A stretch of DNA of 64,000 bases from assembly GCF_014251575.1 (NCBI RefSeq), contig NZ_CP059191.1, forward strand, positions 186,001 through 250,000. The letters are read 5' to 3'. Source of the stretch: Blattabacterium cuenoti (GTDB lineage: Bacteria; Bacteroidota; Bacteroidia; Flavobacteriales; Blattabacteriaceae). The notes beneath the pieces are model-generated. The model had not been told where the DNA came from, ran no database searches, and saw nothing but the letters and a program-made list of their open reading frames with translations. Every line of letters starts with the position of its first letter. The stretch's first letter is position 1. The position numbers and the translations under genes are program-made. Shown piece after piece: positions 7,478-17,553 of the stretch.

Positions 7478-8968
7478 TTATTGACCAGACCATGAACGAG
7501 TTGTTTTAATTGCTTTTTCCCACCCTTGAATTCTTTCCAAACGACTAGACATTCCTTTTGGTTCAAAAACCTGTTCTAGTTGCCATTTTTTTTGAATATC
7601 TTCAAGACTGGTCCAATAATTTACAGCTAATCCAGCTAAATAAGCTGCTCCAGCTGCTGTAAGCTCAGAAATTTTTGATTTTACTACTCTCACATTTAAA
7701 ATATCGGATTGAAATTGCATTAACAATTTATTTACCGTAGCTCCTCCATCTACACGAAGTTCTTTTATAGAAATACCAGAATCTGCTTCCATAGCCTTCA
7801 GAACATCCATATTTTGAAAAGCAATACTTTCTAACGCAGCCCTAACAAAATGAGCGGAAGAGGTCCCTCTTGTTATACCAACAATGGTTCCTCTAGCTTT
7901 CTGATCCCAATAAGGAGCACCCAAACCGGAAAAAGCTGGAACCACATATAAACCTTCCGTATTTTCCACTGAAGAAGCTAAAGTTTCTGCTTCACTTGAA
8001 GATATAAGAAGCCCCAATCCATCTCTCAGCCATTGAACAACAGCTCCTGCAATGAAAACACTTCCTTCCAATGCATATTGAACTTTATTTTTAATTTTCC
8101 AAGCAACAGTGGTAATTAAATTATTTTGAGAAAAAACAGGAGAATCTCCTACATTCATTAACATAAAACAACCTGTTCCATAAGTATTTTTTACCATTCC
8201 AATTTTAGTACACATTTGTCCAAAAAGAGATGCTTGTTGATCTCCGGCTATCCCAGATATGGGAATTTTATGAGAAAGAATATGTCCTGTAGTATAACCA
8301 AAAATTTCACTAGATGATTTAACTTCTGGGAGCATTGTTATTGGAATATCAAATAAATCAATTAATTCTTGATCCCAACTAAGTGTATGAATGTTAAAAA
8401 GCATGGTACGAGAAGCATTAGTTACATCTGTGACATGAATTTCTTTACCGGTTAAATTCCATATTAACCATGAATCTATAGTTCCAAATGCTAAAGATCC
8501 AGAATTAGCTTTTTTTCTAGCTTCAGGAATATTTTCTAATATCCATTTAATTTTTGTGGCAGAAAAATAAGGATCTATAATCAAGCCTGTTTTTTTCCGA
8601 ATCATTTCAGTTAATCCTTCTTTTTTGAGAAGATCACAATATTTTGATGTACGTCTATCTTGCCAAACTATAGCATTAAAAATAGGTTCTCCCGTTTTTT
8701 TATCCCATACTACAGTAGTTTCTCGTTGATTGGTTATTCCTATTGAAACAATATTTTCACCTTCTAAATTTGCCTTTAAAATTGCTTCCAAAGCAACGGA
8801 TGCTTGCGTCGACCATATCTCTTCTGCATTATGTTCCACCCATCCAGGATAAGGATAAATTTGTGTAAATTCTCTTTGAGCTACGGAAATAATATTTCCA
8901 ATTTTATCAAAAATAATAGCTCTAGAACTAGTAGTTCCCTGATCTAATGATAGCACATATTTTTTCAT
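7478..8968 (-). CDS. glpK: Glycerol kinase
   Basis: GlpK phosphorylates glycerol to sn-glycerol-3-phosphate and traps it in the cell. It is a full-length FGGY-family kinase of about 496 residues: [16 protein letters not shown] at the N-terminus (phosphate binding), the substrate region [11 protein letters not shown] and IVWQDRRT, then [10 protein letters not shown] and [10 protein letters not shown], and the C-terminal adenosine region [13 protein letters not shown] to [19 protein letters not shown]. The start chosen is ATG 8968 ([11 protein letters not shown]); an ATG two codons earlier (8974) is possible. It sits between glpD (upstream) and glpF (downstream). Confidence 0.97.
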   Translation of the reverse strand: MKKYVLSLDQGTTSSRAIIFDKIGNIISVAQREFTQIYPYPGWVEHNAEEIWSTQASVALEAILKANLEGENIVSIGITNQRETTVVWDKKTGEPIFNAIVWQDRRTSKYCDLLKKEGLTEMIRKKTGLIIDPYFSATKIKWILENIPEARKKANSGSLAFGTIDSWLIWNLTGKEIHVTDVTNASRTMLFNIHTLSWDQELIDLFDIPITMLPEVKSSSEIFGYTTGHILSHKIPISGIAGDQQASLFGQMCTKIGMVKNTYGTGCFMLMNVGDSPVFSQNNLITTVAWKIKNKVQYALEGSVFIAGAVVQWLRDGLGLLISSSEAETLASSVENTEGLYVVPAFSGLGAPYWDQKARGTIVGITRGTSSAHFVRAALESIAFQNMDVLKAMEADSGISIKELRVDGGATVNKLLMQFQSDILNVRVVKSKISELTAAGAAYLAGLAVNYWTSLEDIQKKWQLEQVFEPKGMSSRLERIQGWEKAIKTTRSWSGQ

Positions 8969-9001
8969 AAACATATGATGAATAAAGGTATTACAACTCC
9001 A

Positions 9002-10606
9002 TTAAACGACCGGATAATAGTACCGCATAGCTAACTCTTTGAAATCAGCTATTTGTGATTTTTCCCATTTTTCATCTCGAGAAAGTTCTTTAGCCATTAA
9101 TGATGCTACTCTTGGTGCTATATCTATTGCTTTCTTTGCATTTAAAAATAATAAACGGAACCTTCTTGCCAAAACATCTTCAATTGTTCTAGCCATTTCA
9201 TAACGAACCATCCATATAACTTCTGCTTCAGTACAATAATAATAAGAAGAATCTTGGGATATCAATGGAGTTCCTAACAATGGATTTTCCTCAATTAATT
9301 TTTTTATATGATATTCATCTTCTCCATATTTCTTCCAATGATAATTTTGGCTTTGATATAAAGAATTGGATCCATAAATCTTAATATTTTTTGTGACAGA
9401 AGGCCTTTTATTTAGTTTTCCTATTTCAACAGCTTTATTTACAGCATATTCAGACATTTTTCTATATGTCGTCCATTTTCCACCTATAATGCTTATTAAT
9501 CCAGAAGGACTAATCATAAGTTTATGGGATCTAGAAATATCTTTTGTTTTAGTCGTAGAAGAATAATTATTAGGGACAAAAAGAGGACGCAATCCAGAAA
9601 AAGCACTGAGTATATCACTTTTTTTTGGATTGAAAACAAAATATTTGTTAAAAGTTTGTAAAATAAAATCTATTTCCTCCTCCAAAGGTTTTGGTTCAAG
9701 AACACTTTTTTCTAGAAAAGTGTCTGTAGTCCCTACCAAAACATGGTCATACCATGGAACACAAAATAAAATTCTTCCATCCGAAGTTTTTGGAATGACT
9801 ACAGCATTTGAACTGCTAAAAAAAGATTTATTTAATACAATATGTGTTCCTTGACTAGGTTTTATTAAAATAGGGCATTCTGATTCATCCATTCTTGAAA
9901 TAGAATCAGAAAAAACTCCAGTGGCATTTATAACGATTTTTGAGTAAATAGAATATTTTTTTTTGGTTTCAAGATCATAAGCTACAACTCCAGAAATTTT
10001 ATTTCCAACTTTTTTTATAAGATTTTTGACTTGAAAATAGTTTAATAAAATTCCACCTTGTTGAACACAGGTTTGTGCCAAATTAATAGCTAAACGAGCA
10101 TCATCAAACTGTCCGTCATAATATAAAATACCTCCTTTTAACTTATTAGTTTTAATTTCAGGGAAATTTTTAATTGTTTCATTTTTGGATATAAATTTGG
10201 ACTTTCCAAAACTCAATGAACCGGATAGCCATTCATATAGTTTCAAACCTGTCCAGTACAAAAGACCCATTTTCCAACTAAAAATTGGAATAATAAATTT
10301 TTGTTTTTTCACTAAATGAGGTGCATTCTTTAACAATAATCCTCTTTCTTGTAAAGCTTCATAAACTAATTTGATATTCCCTTGAGCCAAATATCGTATT
10401 CCTCCGTGAACCAATTTTGTACTTCTACTGGAAGTTCCTTTAGAAAAATCAGACTGCTCTAAAAGAAGAGTTTTGTATCCTCTGGAAGCAGAATCCAAAG
10501 CAATTCCTAATCCGGTAGATCCTCCTCCAATAATGATAATATCCCAATGATTTACATTTTCTAAAATGTTCAAAAACCTATCTCTATTTAAAAAACCTTT
10601 CATCAT
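9002..10606 (-). CDS. glpD: Glycerol-3-phosphate dehydrogenase, FAD-dependent, aerobic
   Basis: GlpD oxidises glycerol-3-phosphate to dihydroxyacetone phosphate and passes electrons to the quinone pool at the inner face of the membrane. The 534-residue protein starts its FAD-binding Rossmann fold at DIIIIGGGSTGLGIALD (about 23-39), followed by the family block LLEQSDFSKGTSSRSTKLVHGG. Further markers are NATGVFSDSI and IIGGKWTTYRKM. It leads the glycerol run glpD-glpK-glpF. A -7 promoter element lies at 10673-10680. The ATGATG start at 10606 overlaps the stop of a four-codon micro-ORF in the leader. Confidence 0.96.
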   Translation of the reverse strand: MMKGFLNRDRFLNILENVNHWDIIIIGGGSTGLGIALDSASRGYKTLLLEQSDFSKGTSSRSTKLVHGGIRYLAQGNIKLVYEALQERGLLLKNAPHLVKKQKFIIPIFSWKMGLLYWTGLKLYEWLSGSLSFGKSKFISKNETIKNFPEIKTNKLKGGILYYDGQFDDARLAINLAQTCVQQGGILLNYFQVKNLIKKVGNKISGVVAYDLETKKKYSIYSKIVINATGVFSDSISRMDESECPILIKPSQGTHIVLNKSFFSSSNAVVIPKTSDGRILFCVPWYDHVLVGTTDTFLEKSVLEPKPLEEEIDFILQTFNKYFVFNPKKSDILSAFSGLRPLFVPNNYSSTTKTKDISRSHKLMISPSGLISIIGGKWTTYRKMSEYAVNKAVEIGKLNKRPSVTKNIKIYGSNSLYQSQNYHWKKYGEDEYHIKKLIEENPLLGTPLISQDSSYYYCTEAEVIWMVRYEMARTIEDVLARRFRLLFLNAKKAIDIAPRVASLMAKELSRDEKWEKSQIADFKELAMRYYYPVV

Positions 10607-10725
10607 GTTTCACTCATGTCAAATTCCAAACGGAATATTCCTCCTATTGGGATTTTGAAAATATTCAACAAACAAAATTAAAAATATTTTCAATAAAAGA
10701 AAATTTTAATTAAAATTAATCCAAA
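10607..10725 (-). promoter_or_regulatory. Leader and promoter region of the glpD operon
   Basis: On the minus strand this region holds TAATTTTG at 10680-10673, a full TAnnTTTG match. The roughly 60-base leader that follows contains AGGAGG, an unusually good Shine-Dalgarno match for this phylum, then overlapping copies of GGAAT/ATTCC that can form a five-bp hairpin with a four-base loop. A micro-ORF ATG AGT GAA ACA TGA follows, whose stop overlaps the glpD ATG. A nine-bp inverted repeat GAAAATATT/AATATTTTC (about 10656-10690) flanks the -7 element. Regulatory function is inferred. Confidence 0.45.
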
Positions 10726-12078
10726 TTAAACACCATTTTCTTTGTTCATCATTTTAGATATAAAATTTTTTATAATTTGTTGTTCTGAGCTTGCACTAAT
10801 TTTTTTCATTATTTTATTTATGTCATAAAATTGTCTTAAAAAAAGATCTATATGATTTAATGTTATTCCAGATCCTTTGGATATCCTTTTTTTTCTTTTA
10901 ATATCAACAAGTAATTTTGGATTATCTCTTTCATCAGGTGTCATAGAATGAATAATAGACTCTATTTTTTTGAAGGAATCTTTTTGATTTCCTCCATAAA
11001 AAGAAAAATACCTATCAACTCCAGGAATCATTGAAATAATGTTTTTTATACTTCCTATCTTTTTGATCTGTTGAATTTGCTCTAATAAATCATTAAAATT
11101 AAAACGATTTTTTGAAATCTTATGATAAATTTTCTTAGTTTTTTTTTCATCAAATTCCTCTTGTACTTTTTCAACTAAAGAAACTATATCTCCCATCCCT
11201 AAAATTCGATTAGCTATTCGATCTGGATGAAAAATTTCCAGATCTTCTATTTTTTCCCCATTACTAATAAATTTAATAGGTTTCCCCACAATACTAGACA
11301 TGGTGATGGCAGCTCCACCTCGACTATCTCCATCTAATTTTGTCATTACAATCCCATCGAAATTCAATCTTCTTGAAAAAGATTGAGCAGTATTTACAGC
11401 ATCTTGTCCTGTCATTGCATCGACAACAAATAAAGTTTCATCTGGGTTAGAATGTTTATGAATATTTACTATTTCTTTCATCATGATTTCATCAATAGCC
11501 AGTCTTCCAGCTGTATCAATAATAATTACATTTCTTTTTTTTCTAGAAGCATAAATAACAGATTGATCTAATATTTCTAGAACATTTTTATTTTCTTTTA
11601 AATAAAAAACAGGAATATTTATTTTTTCTGCAAGAAATTTCAGTTGGTCTATAGCTGCAGGACGATGAATATCTGCAGCTACTAATAAAGGAAATTTGTT
11701 TTTCTTTCTTAAAAAAAAAGCAAGTTTAGAAGAAAAAGAAGTTTTTCCACTCCCCTGCAATCCGCAAATTAAAATAACAGAAGGATCTTTATCAAGATTC
11801 ATTTCTATACTTTTTTTTCCCATGAGTGTTACCAACTCATCATATACTATTTTTGTAATGATCTGTTTTGGATTTAATGAAGTAAGTACTTTTTTTCCAA
11901 TAGATTTTTCTTTAACTTTATGAATAAAATTTTTAGCAATTTTATAATTGACATCTGCATCGATAAGTGCTTTTCCTATTTCTTTCATAGAAGATGCAAT
12001 ATTAATTTCTGTAATTTTATCATCTCCTTTCAAGATCTGAAGAGCCTTAGAGAATTTATTTTGTAAATGTTCAAACAT
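10726..12078 (-). CDS. ffh: Signal recognition particle protein Ffh
   Basis: Ffh is the GTPase that binds 4.5S RNA and signal sequences and delivers ribosomes to FtsY at the membrane. It shows the N domain, then the G domain with P-loop GLQGSGKTSFSSKLA, DTAGR and TKLDGDSRGG, and the C-terminal M domain with MTPDERDNPKLLVD and the SKGSGITLNHIDLFLRQF signal-peptide/RNA segment. I start it at ATG 12078 (MFEHLQNKFSKAL), the standard Ffh beginning; an eleven-codon upstream extension would overlap argS and is not conserved-looking. argS ends 19 bp upstream. Confidence 0.96.
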   Translation of the reverse strand: MFEHLQNKFSKALQILKGDDKITEINIASSMKEIGKALIDADVNYKIAKNFIHKVKEKSIGKKVLTSLNPKQIITKIVYDELVTLMGKKSIEMNLDKDPSVILICGLQGSGKTSFSSKLAFFLRKKNKFPLLVAADIHRPAAIDQLKFLAEKINIPVFYLKENKNVLEILDQSVIYASRKKRNVIIIDTAGRLAIDEIMMKEIVNIHKHSNPDETLFVVDAMTGQDAVNTAQSFSRRLNFDGIVMTKLDGDSRGGAAITMSSIVGKPIKFISNGEKIEDLEIFHPDRIANRILGMGDIVSLVEKVQEEFDEKKTKKIYHKISKNRFNFNDLLEQIQQIKKIGSIKNIISMIPGVDRYFSFYGGNQKDSFKKIESIIHSMTPDERDNPKLLVDIKRKKRISKGSGITLNHIDLFLRQFYDINKIMKKISASSEQQIIKNFISKMMNKENGV

Positions 12079-12097
12079 AAATGTGAATTTTTTACTT

Positions 12098-13852
12098 TTA
12101 CATACGATCAAGCATTTTAATGCCTAATAAATTCATTCCAGATTTTAAAACATTCCCTGTAACATGAATAATATTCATACAAATATTACTATGAATAACA
12201 TTGAAAGGATCTATTAACTTTTTGTTTTGATAAAGAAAATTAAAAGATTTAGAAACTTCATAAATATAATTTGCTATTAATGAAGGATTTAAATTAATAG
12301 CTGATTTTTTTAAGACCAATGGATATTTTTGAAGAATTTTAATCATGTTTTTTTCATATATATCAAATTTAATATTTGACCAACAAAAATTCAACAATGA
12401 ACATAAATCGAAGAACTTTCGTTCCAAAGAACGAATTCTGGAATAAGTATATTGAATATATGTTCCTGTTTTTCCTTTAAAATCTATAGATTTTTCAGGA
12501 TGAAAAATAATTTTTTTTCTCGGATCTATTTTAAGGAAATAATATTTCAGAGCTCCTAATCCTATGATTTCAGCAGATTTTTCTTGTTTTCCTTCTTTTT
12601 TTAATTTTGAATATTTCTTTAAAAAATTTTTTTTTGCAATAGAATACATTTCTAAAATAAGACTATCTGCATCTATTACATTTCCTTCTCTAGATTTCAT
12701 TTTGCCACTTGGCAAATATACCATTTCATAAGATAAATGAAATAATTTATTTACCCATATATATCCTAAACGTCTTAATATAGTAAAAAGAATTTGAAAG
12801 TGATAATCTTGTTCTTTTCCAACAATATAGATTAACTGGTCTATGTTATATTTTCTAAAACGTTCTACAGCAGTTCCAATATCCTGAGTTATATATACGG
12901 AAGTTTGATCTGATCGTAACAAAAGTTTTTGATCGAAACCTTCTTGAATCAAATCAATCCAAATTGATCCATCTTTTTTTTGAAAAAAAATTCCTTTTTC
13001 AAGACCTTTTTTGATAATTTTTTTTCCTATTTGATACACGTTACTTTCATATTCTATTTCATCAAAACTTATTTCCAATTTTCGATAAGTTTCTTCAAAA
13101 CCGCTGTAAACCCATTTATTCATTTTTTTCCAAATATCTCTAGTTATTGGATCTCCACTTTCCCATTTTTTTAATAATTCTCTAGCTTCGATCAATATTG
13201 TCATTTCATCTTTTTTATCTATTTTTCTAATTTCTTCACGATAAATCTTATCGAATAAACTATAATATTTTCCTACAAAATGATCTCCCTTCATTTTAAT
13301 ACTGTCAGGAGTTTCTCCTTTTCCAAATTTTTTCCAAGCTATCATAGATTTACAGATATGTATTCCTCTATCATTAATGATTTGAATTTTTATTATTTTA
13401 TGTCCAACCATTTTTAATATTTTAGCTATAGAAGATCCAATCAAACTATTTCTAACATGTCCTAAATGAAGAGGTTTATTAGTATTAGGAGAAGAATACT
13501 CTATCATTATTTTTTTGGATGGAAATTTTAAATGATAAAAATTTGTATTCAACATCTTTTGAAGAAGATGAATATAATAACTATCTTTAAAAATAAAATT
13601 TAAAAAACCTTCAATAATAGAAAATTGAATCAACCCATTTAATTGATTTTGCACATAATTTCCTATATTTTCTCCTATTTGTTCTACAGGTTTTTTTAAT
13701 TTTTTAGACAAAGAAAATAAAACCAAAGTAAGATCTCCTAAATGTTCTTTTTTTGTATATTGAAAATCTAATTCCGGACAAGGTTTCAGTTTATATAAAA
13801 CAGATATGGATTCTTTTGCTATTTCCTCTATAGACTGAAAATGATCATTCAT
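12098..13852 (-). CDS. argS: Arginyl-tRNA synthetase
   Basis: This class Ia synthetase charges tRNA-Arg. The 584-residue length is normal. The N-terminal Add1 tRNA-binding domain (about 1-110) precedes the catalytic core with the HIGH-equivalent PLHLGHVRN (about 133-141) and the KMSKS-equivalent MKSREGNV (about 390). The C-terminal helical anticodon domain starts around QYTYSRIRSLERKF and ends with the expected hydrophobic helix containing LLGIKMLDRM. It lies between ilvE (10 bp upstream) and ffh (19 bp downstream), all on the minus strand, so the three may be co-transcribed. Confidence 0.96.
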   Translation of the reverse strand: MNDHFQSIEEIAKESISVLYKLKPCPELDFQYTKKEHLGDLTLVLFSLSKKLKKPVEQIGENIGNYVQNQLNGLIQFSIIEGFLNFIFKDSYYIHLLQKMLNTNFYHLKFPSKKIMIEYSSPNTNKPLHLGHVRNSLIGSSIAKILKMVGHKIIKIQIINDRGIHICKSMIAWKKFGKGETPDSIKMKGDHFVGKYYSLFDKIYREEIRKIDKKDEMTILIEARELLKKWESGDPITRDIWKKMNKWVYSGFEETYRKLEISFDEIEYESNVYQIGKKIIKKGLEKGIFFQKKDGSIWIDLIQEGFDQKLLLRSDQTSVYITQDIGTAVERFRKYNIDQLIYIVGKEQDYHFQILFTILRRLGYIWVNKLFHLSYEMVYLPSGKMKSREGNVIDADSLILEMYSIAKKNFLKKYSKLKKEGKQEKSAEIIGLGALKYYFLKIDPRKKIIFHPEKSIDFKGKTGTYIQYTYSRIRSLERKFFDLCSLLNFCWSNIKFDIYEKNMIKILQKYPLVLKKSAINLNPSLIANYIYEVSKSFNFLYQNKKLIDPFNVIHSNICMNIIHVTGNVLKSGMNLLGIKMLDRM

Positions 13853-13862
13853 AGAAGAATTT

Positions 13863-14924
13863 TTACAAATATCTTTTTAATTGAACTCTCCATCCAAAAG
13901 GATCTTCCGATAAATTATGCTGGATATCCAATAAACTTTTTTTTAAACGAATAGATATTCTTTCTTTTTCTGGAATATCTGGTAAACAAAAATTATTTCC
14001 TTGATAGTTAATTATTTTAAAAAAATTTATTACAGCAGCTGTTCCGCAGCCAAAAGCTTCTTTTAATTCTCCTGTCTGCAATCCTTTTATGATTTCTGAA
14101 ACACTTAGATCTTTCTCTTCCACGGAAAATCCTTCTTTTTCAGCTAAAGAAAGAATACTTTTACAGGTAATTCCACTTAATATATTATCATTAGCTTTTG
14201 GAGTGATAAGTTTGTTTTTCAACCAAAAAAAAACATTCATAGTACCTAATTCTTCTATCATTGTGTGAGTAGAAGAGTCAGTCCACAATATTTGATCAAA
14301 TCCTTCTTCATTTGCTAATCTAGTAGGATAAAAAGAAGAAGCGTAATTTCCAGCAGCTTTAGTAAATCCAACCCCTCCTGCTGCAGAACGGCTATATTTT
14401 TCTTCTATCTTAATTTTCAAAGGATGTTTATAATAGGAATCTGCAGGAGTAGATATAATCATAAACATATAATTTTCAGAAGGGGTTGCCGATAAAACAC
14501 CGTTATTCGCAATTAAAAAAGGACGAATATATAAAGATTGTCCATAATTTTTAGGGATCCAATCCCTATCTATATCTATTAATTTTTTTAGTCCGTTCAT
14601 AAAAATATATTCTGGAATAGTAGGCATTTCCAAACGAATAGCAGATCTATTTATTCTTTTGAAATTTTCTTCTGGACGGAATAAAAAAACTTCTTCATTT
14701 TTATCTTTATAAGCTTTCATTCCTTCAAAAACAGCTTGTCCATAATGAAAAACAGGAGAAATAGGAGAAAACGGAATATTCCCAAAAGGCTTAATAATGG
14801 AATTATTCCATTTTCCATCTTTGTATTCGGAACAAAACATATGATCTGAATACTGATGACCAAAGGTAATATTGTTAAAATCCATTTTTCCAATCCTTGA
14901 ATGTAAGGTTTTTTCTATTTTCAT
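13863..14924 (-). CDS. ilvE: Branched-chain amino-acid aminotransferase
   Basis: IlvE is a fold-type IV PLP enzyme that makes the last step of leucine, isoleucine and valine synthesis, with glutamate as donor. Its 353 residues carry HYGQAVFEGMKAYK near 65-78, RPEENFKRINRSA, and GGVGFTKAAGNYASSF near 180-195, whose Lys forms the PLP Schiff base. The Glu-containing IEELGTMNVFF follows near 223. It begins with a -7 promoter element at 14948-14955 and ends 10 bp before argS. The fused E1 gene upstream acts on branched-chain or related 2-oxoacids, a functional link to ilvE. Confidence 0.94.
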   Translation of the reverse strand: MKIEKTLHSRIGKMDFNNITFGHQYSDHMFCSEYKDGKWNNSIIKPFGNIPFSPISPVFHYGQAVFEGMKAYKDKNEEVFLFRPEENFKRINRSAIRLEMPTIPEYIFMNGLKKLIDIDRDWIPKNYGQSLYIRPFLIANNGVLSATPSENYMFMIISTPADSYYKHPLKIKIEEKYSRSAAGGVGFTKAAGNYASSFYPTRLANEEGFDQILWTDSSTHTMIEELGTMNVFFWLKNKLITPKANDNILSGITCKSILSLAEKEGFSVEEKDLSVSEIIKGLQTGELKEAFGCGTAAVINFFKIINYQGNNFCLPDIPEKERISIRLKKSLLDIQHNLSEDPFGWRVQLKRYL

Positions 14925-14947
14925 AAAGTCAAAAAAATTAATGAAAA

Positions 14948-14955
14948 CAAATATA
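14948..14955 (-). promoter_or_regulatory. Bacteroidetes -7 promoter element for ilvE
   Basis: The minus strand reads TATATTTG, a full match to TAnnTTTG, 23 bases upstream of the ilvE ATG at 14924. It lies in the 82-bp gap after the upstream gene's stop at 15007, so ilvE-argS-ffh may form its own transcript. No clear -33 element is visible. Confidence 0.5.
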
Positions 14956-15006
14956 ATAAATGATTATTATGTTTTAATAAAAATTATTAATAAAACACCT
15001 AGTTTT

Positions 15007-17454
15007 CTAACTATCATGCATTATTTTTAATACTTTTTCTACAATATTTTCAACAGAAGGTTTTGAAAAATAATCACCATCTGATCCATAAGGAGGACGA
15101 TGTTCTTTAGCCGTAATCGTAACGGGTGGACTATCTAAATAATAATATCCATTTTGTTCTTCTAATATTTTTTGTAAAATATAAGCAGAAGCTCCACCTG
15201 GTACATCCTCATCTATAATTAATAATCTGTTGGTTTTTTGTAAACTTTTTACAATGTCTTTTTGTAAATCAAAAGGTAAAAGAGATTGAATATCAATTAC
15301 TTCTGAATCAATATTGATTTTATGCAATTCTTCTGCAGCTTCATTTACAATTCTCCACGTAGAACCATATGTTACCATGGTTATATCTTTTCCTTTCCTT
15401 GTTCTTTCCACTATTCCAATAGGAGTTCTAAAAAAACCTAAATTTTCCGGTAACTTTTCTTTGATTCTATATCCATTCAGACATTCAATAACTAAAGCTG
15501 GATCATCTCCAGATAATAAAGTATTATAAAAACCAGCAGCTTTGACCATGTTTCTTGGAACCAAGACTAAAATTCCTCTTAAATAATTAATAATTCCTCC
15601 CATAGGAGAACCTGAATGCCATATTCCTTCTAAACGATGACCTCTAGTCCTAATAATGACAGGAGCTTTTTGTCCTCCTTTTGTTCTATATTGCAAACAA
15701 GCAAGATCGTCACTCATGATTTGTAAAGCATATAAGATATAATCTAAATATTGAATTTCTACTATAGGTTTAAGCCCACGCATAGCAAGACCAATTCCTT
15801 GACCGAGAATAGTAGATTCACGTATTCCCGTATCAAAAATGCGAGTTTTACCATATTTTTTTTGCAACCCTTCCAATCCTTGGTTGACATCTCCTATTTT
15901 TCCTACATCTTCTCCAAATATTAAAAGATCAGGATATAATTCTAATAATTTATCAAAATTATTTCTCAAAACAATTCTTCCATCTACTTCAAAATTGTTA
16001 TTCCTATACACAGGAAAAACTTCTGTTATTTTTACAGAAGATTTTTCGGAAATACTATATAAGTGAGAAGAATAATTTTCTTGTTCTTGATCATATTTTT
16101 TTTTAATCCATTTTATCAGACAATATTTTGAATCTGATTCCACTTCAGATAGTAGATATAAAATTTTTCGTGTAATACGAAATATTGATTTTTTTGTAGT
16201 AAAATTTTTAGTTTTATCATACAATTTTTGTATATACTTTTTCACATATTTATTAACCCATTTTTGATTAGAATAATCCTCTTGCATTTTTTGTAAAATG
16301 TTCACAGCTTCATTTTTAATTTCAATAATTGGTTTTTGAAACGCTTTCCAAGCTTTTTTTTGTTCATTTTTAACATATTCTTTAGCTTCTATATCTATTT
16401 TATCTAAATAACAAACATTGGTTAAGTTTTGTAACTTATTTTTTGTATTGAACTTAAAATTCAAAATCCAATCTCTAAATTTTTTTATTCCATCGTTATT
16501 CATTTCCCATTCCAAACGTTCTTTTGATTTATATCTTTCATGTGAAGAAGAAGTAGAATGTCCTTGCGGTTGAGTTAAATTTGTGACATGTATGATAACT
16601 GGAACATGTTCATAACGAGCTATTTTATCTGCACGAATATATGTTTTTGTAAGATCCATATAATCTGATCCATTCACACGAATAATTTCTACCCCTTTTT
16701 CTTTTTTGTTTCTATGAAATCCAGATAAAAGATCACTAATATTTTGTTTAGAAAATTGATATTTATTAGGAACAGAGATTCCATATTCATCATCCCAAAT
16801 AGATAGTATGATAGGAATTTGCAAGACTGAAGCAGCATTTAAAGTTTCCCAAAATAATCCTTCTGAAATACTGGCATTCCCAATAGTTCCAAATGCTACT
16901 TCGTTTCCATCACGAGAAAATATTTTATGTGTTTCTTTTAAATTTTTTAGTTTTTTATAAATTTTAGATGCCTGAGCTAATCCTAATAATCTAGGCATTT
17001 GAGCAGCTGTAGAAGAAATATCTGCACTAGAATTCTTTTGTTGAATAAGATTTTTCCAAGTTCCATCACGATTTAGAAAACGTGTTCCAAAATGTGCAGT
17101 CATCATTCTTCCAGATGAAATAGGTTCAGCTTCTAAATCTGAATGGGCATACAATTGTGAAAAAAAACTTCTTACAGTTAAAGCTCCAATAGCCATCATA
17201 AACGTTTGATCTCGATAATATCCAGATCTAAAATCTCCATTTCTAAAAATTTTTGCCATAGCTAATTGAGGAATTTCTTTTCCATCACCAAATATCCCAA
17301 ACTTAGCTTTTCCATTTAAAACTTCTTTCCTACCTAAAATACTGGTTTCACGACTAATTCTAGCCAATTTATAATCATTTAAAACTATTTTACTAAATGA
17401 ATCAAAAGTGGGATCCTCATCATCATTATATTTTTTATTATTATTGTAATTCAT
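15007..17454 (-). CDS. 2-oxoacid dehydrogenase E1, fused alpha and beta subunits
   Basis: This 815-residue thiamine-diphosphate enzyme joins an E1 alpha-like half (about 1-470) and an E1 beta-like half (about 485-815). The alpha half shows SGRMMTAHFGTR and GTIGNASISEG followed by WDDEYGISVP; the beta half shows LLIFGEDVGKIGDVNQG, FDTGIRESTILGQGIGLAM and EDVPGGASAYILQ. In the TPP site the common GDG...NN pair reads GNA...DD, a swap of Asn and Asp. Such fusions occur in Flavobacteriia, usually annotated as branched-chain (2-oxoisovalerate) dehydrogenase E1. Neighbouring ilvE supports this, but the substrate is not proved. The pyruvate E1 beta at 24126 is a separate gene. Confidence 0.85.
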   Translation of the reverse strand: MNYNNNKKYNDDEDPTFDSFSKIVLNDYKLARISRETSILGRKEVLNGKAKFGIFGDGKEIPQLAMAKIFRNGDFRSGYYRDQTFMMAIGALTVRSFFSQLYAHSDLEAEPISSGRMMTAHFGTRFLNRDGTWKNLIQQKNSSADISSTAAQMPRLLGLAQASKIYKKLKNLKETHKIFSRDGNEVAFGTIGNASISEGLFWETLNAASVLQIPIILSIWDDEYGISVPNKYQFSKQNISDLLSGFHRNKKEKGVEIIRVNGSDYMDLTKTYIRADKIARYEHVPVIIHVTNLTQPQGHSTSSSHERYKSKERLEWEMNNDGIKKFRDWILNFKFNTKNKLQNLTNVCYLDKIDIEAKEYVKNEQKKAWKAFQKPIIEIKNEAVNILQKMQEDYSNQKWVNKYVKKYIQKLYDKTKNFTTKKSIFRITRKILYLLSEVESDSKYCLIKWIKKKYDQEQENYSSHLYSISEKSSVKITEVFPVYRNNNFEVDGRIVLRNNFDKLLELYPDLLIFGEDVGKIGDVNQGLEGLQKKYGKTRIFDTGIRESTILGQGIGLAMRGLKPIVEIQYLDYILYALQIMSDDLACLQYRTKGGQKAPVIIRTRGHRLEGIWHSGSPMGGIINYLRGILVLVPRNMVKAAGFYNTLLSGDDPALVIECLNGYRIKEKLPENLGFFRTPIGIVERTRKGKDITMVTYGSTWRIVNEAAEELHKINIDSEVIDIQSLLPFDLQKDIVKSLQKTNRLLIIDEDVPGGASAYILQKILEEQNGYYYLDSPPVTITAKEHRPPYGSDGDYFSKPSVENIVEKVLKIMHDS

Positions 17455-17553
17455 AAATTCTAATTTTTTAGATGAAAATACAGTAATTTTACTTTATTAA
17501 TTTCTTTATTTAATTTTATATATTATGTTCTTCTATTCAATAAAAAAAGAACT

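Noticed and set aside
7465..7566. N-terminal extension of GlpF overlapping glpK
   Set aside because: The extra 34 residues are in another frame of conserved glpK sequence; the channel begins naturally at ATG 7464.
9630..9854. Plus-strand open frame opposite glpD, and many similar frames opposite ffh, valS, argS, trpG, maeB and others
   Set aside because: They lie antisense to well-conserved genes, have no family features or promoters, and mirror the codon bias of the real gene.
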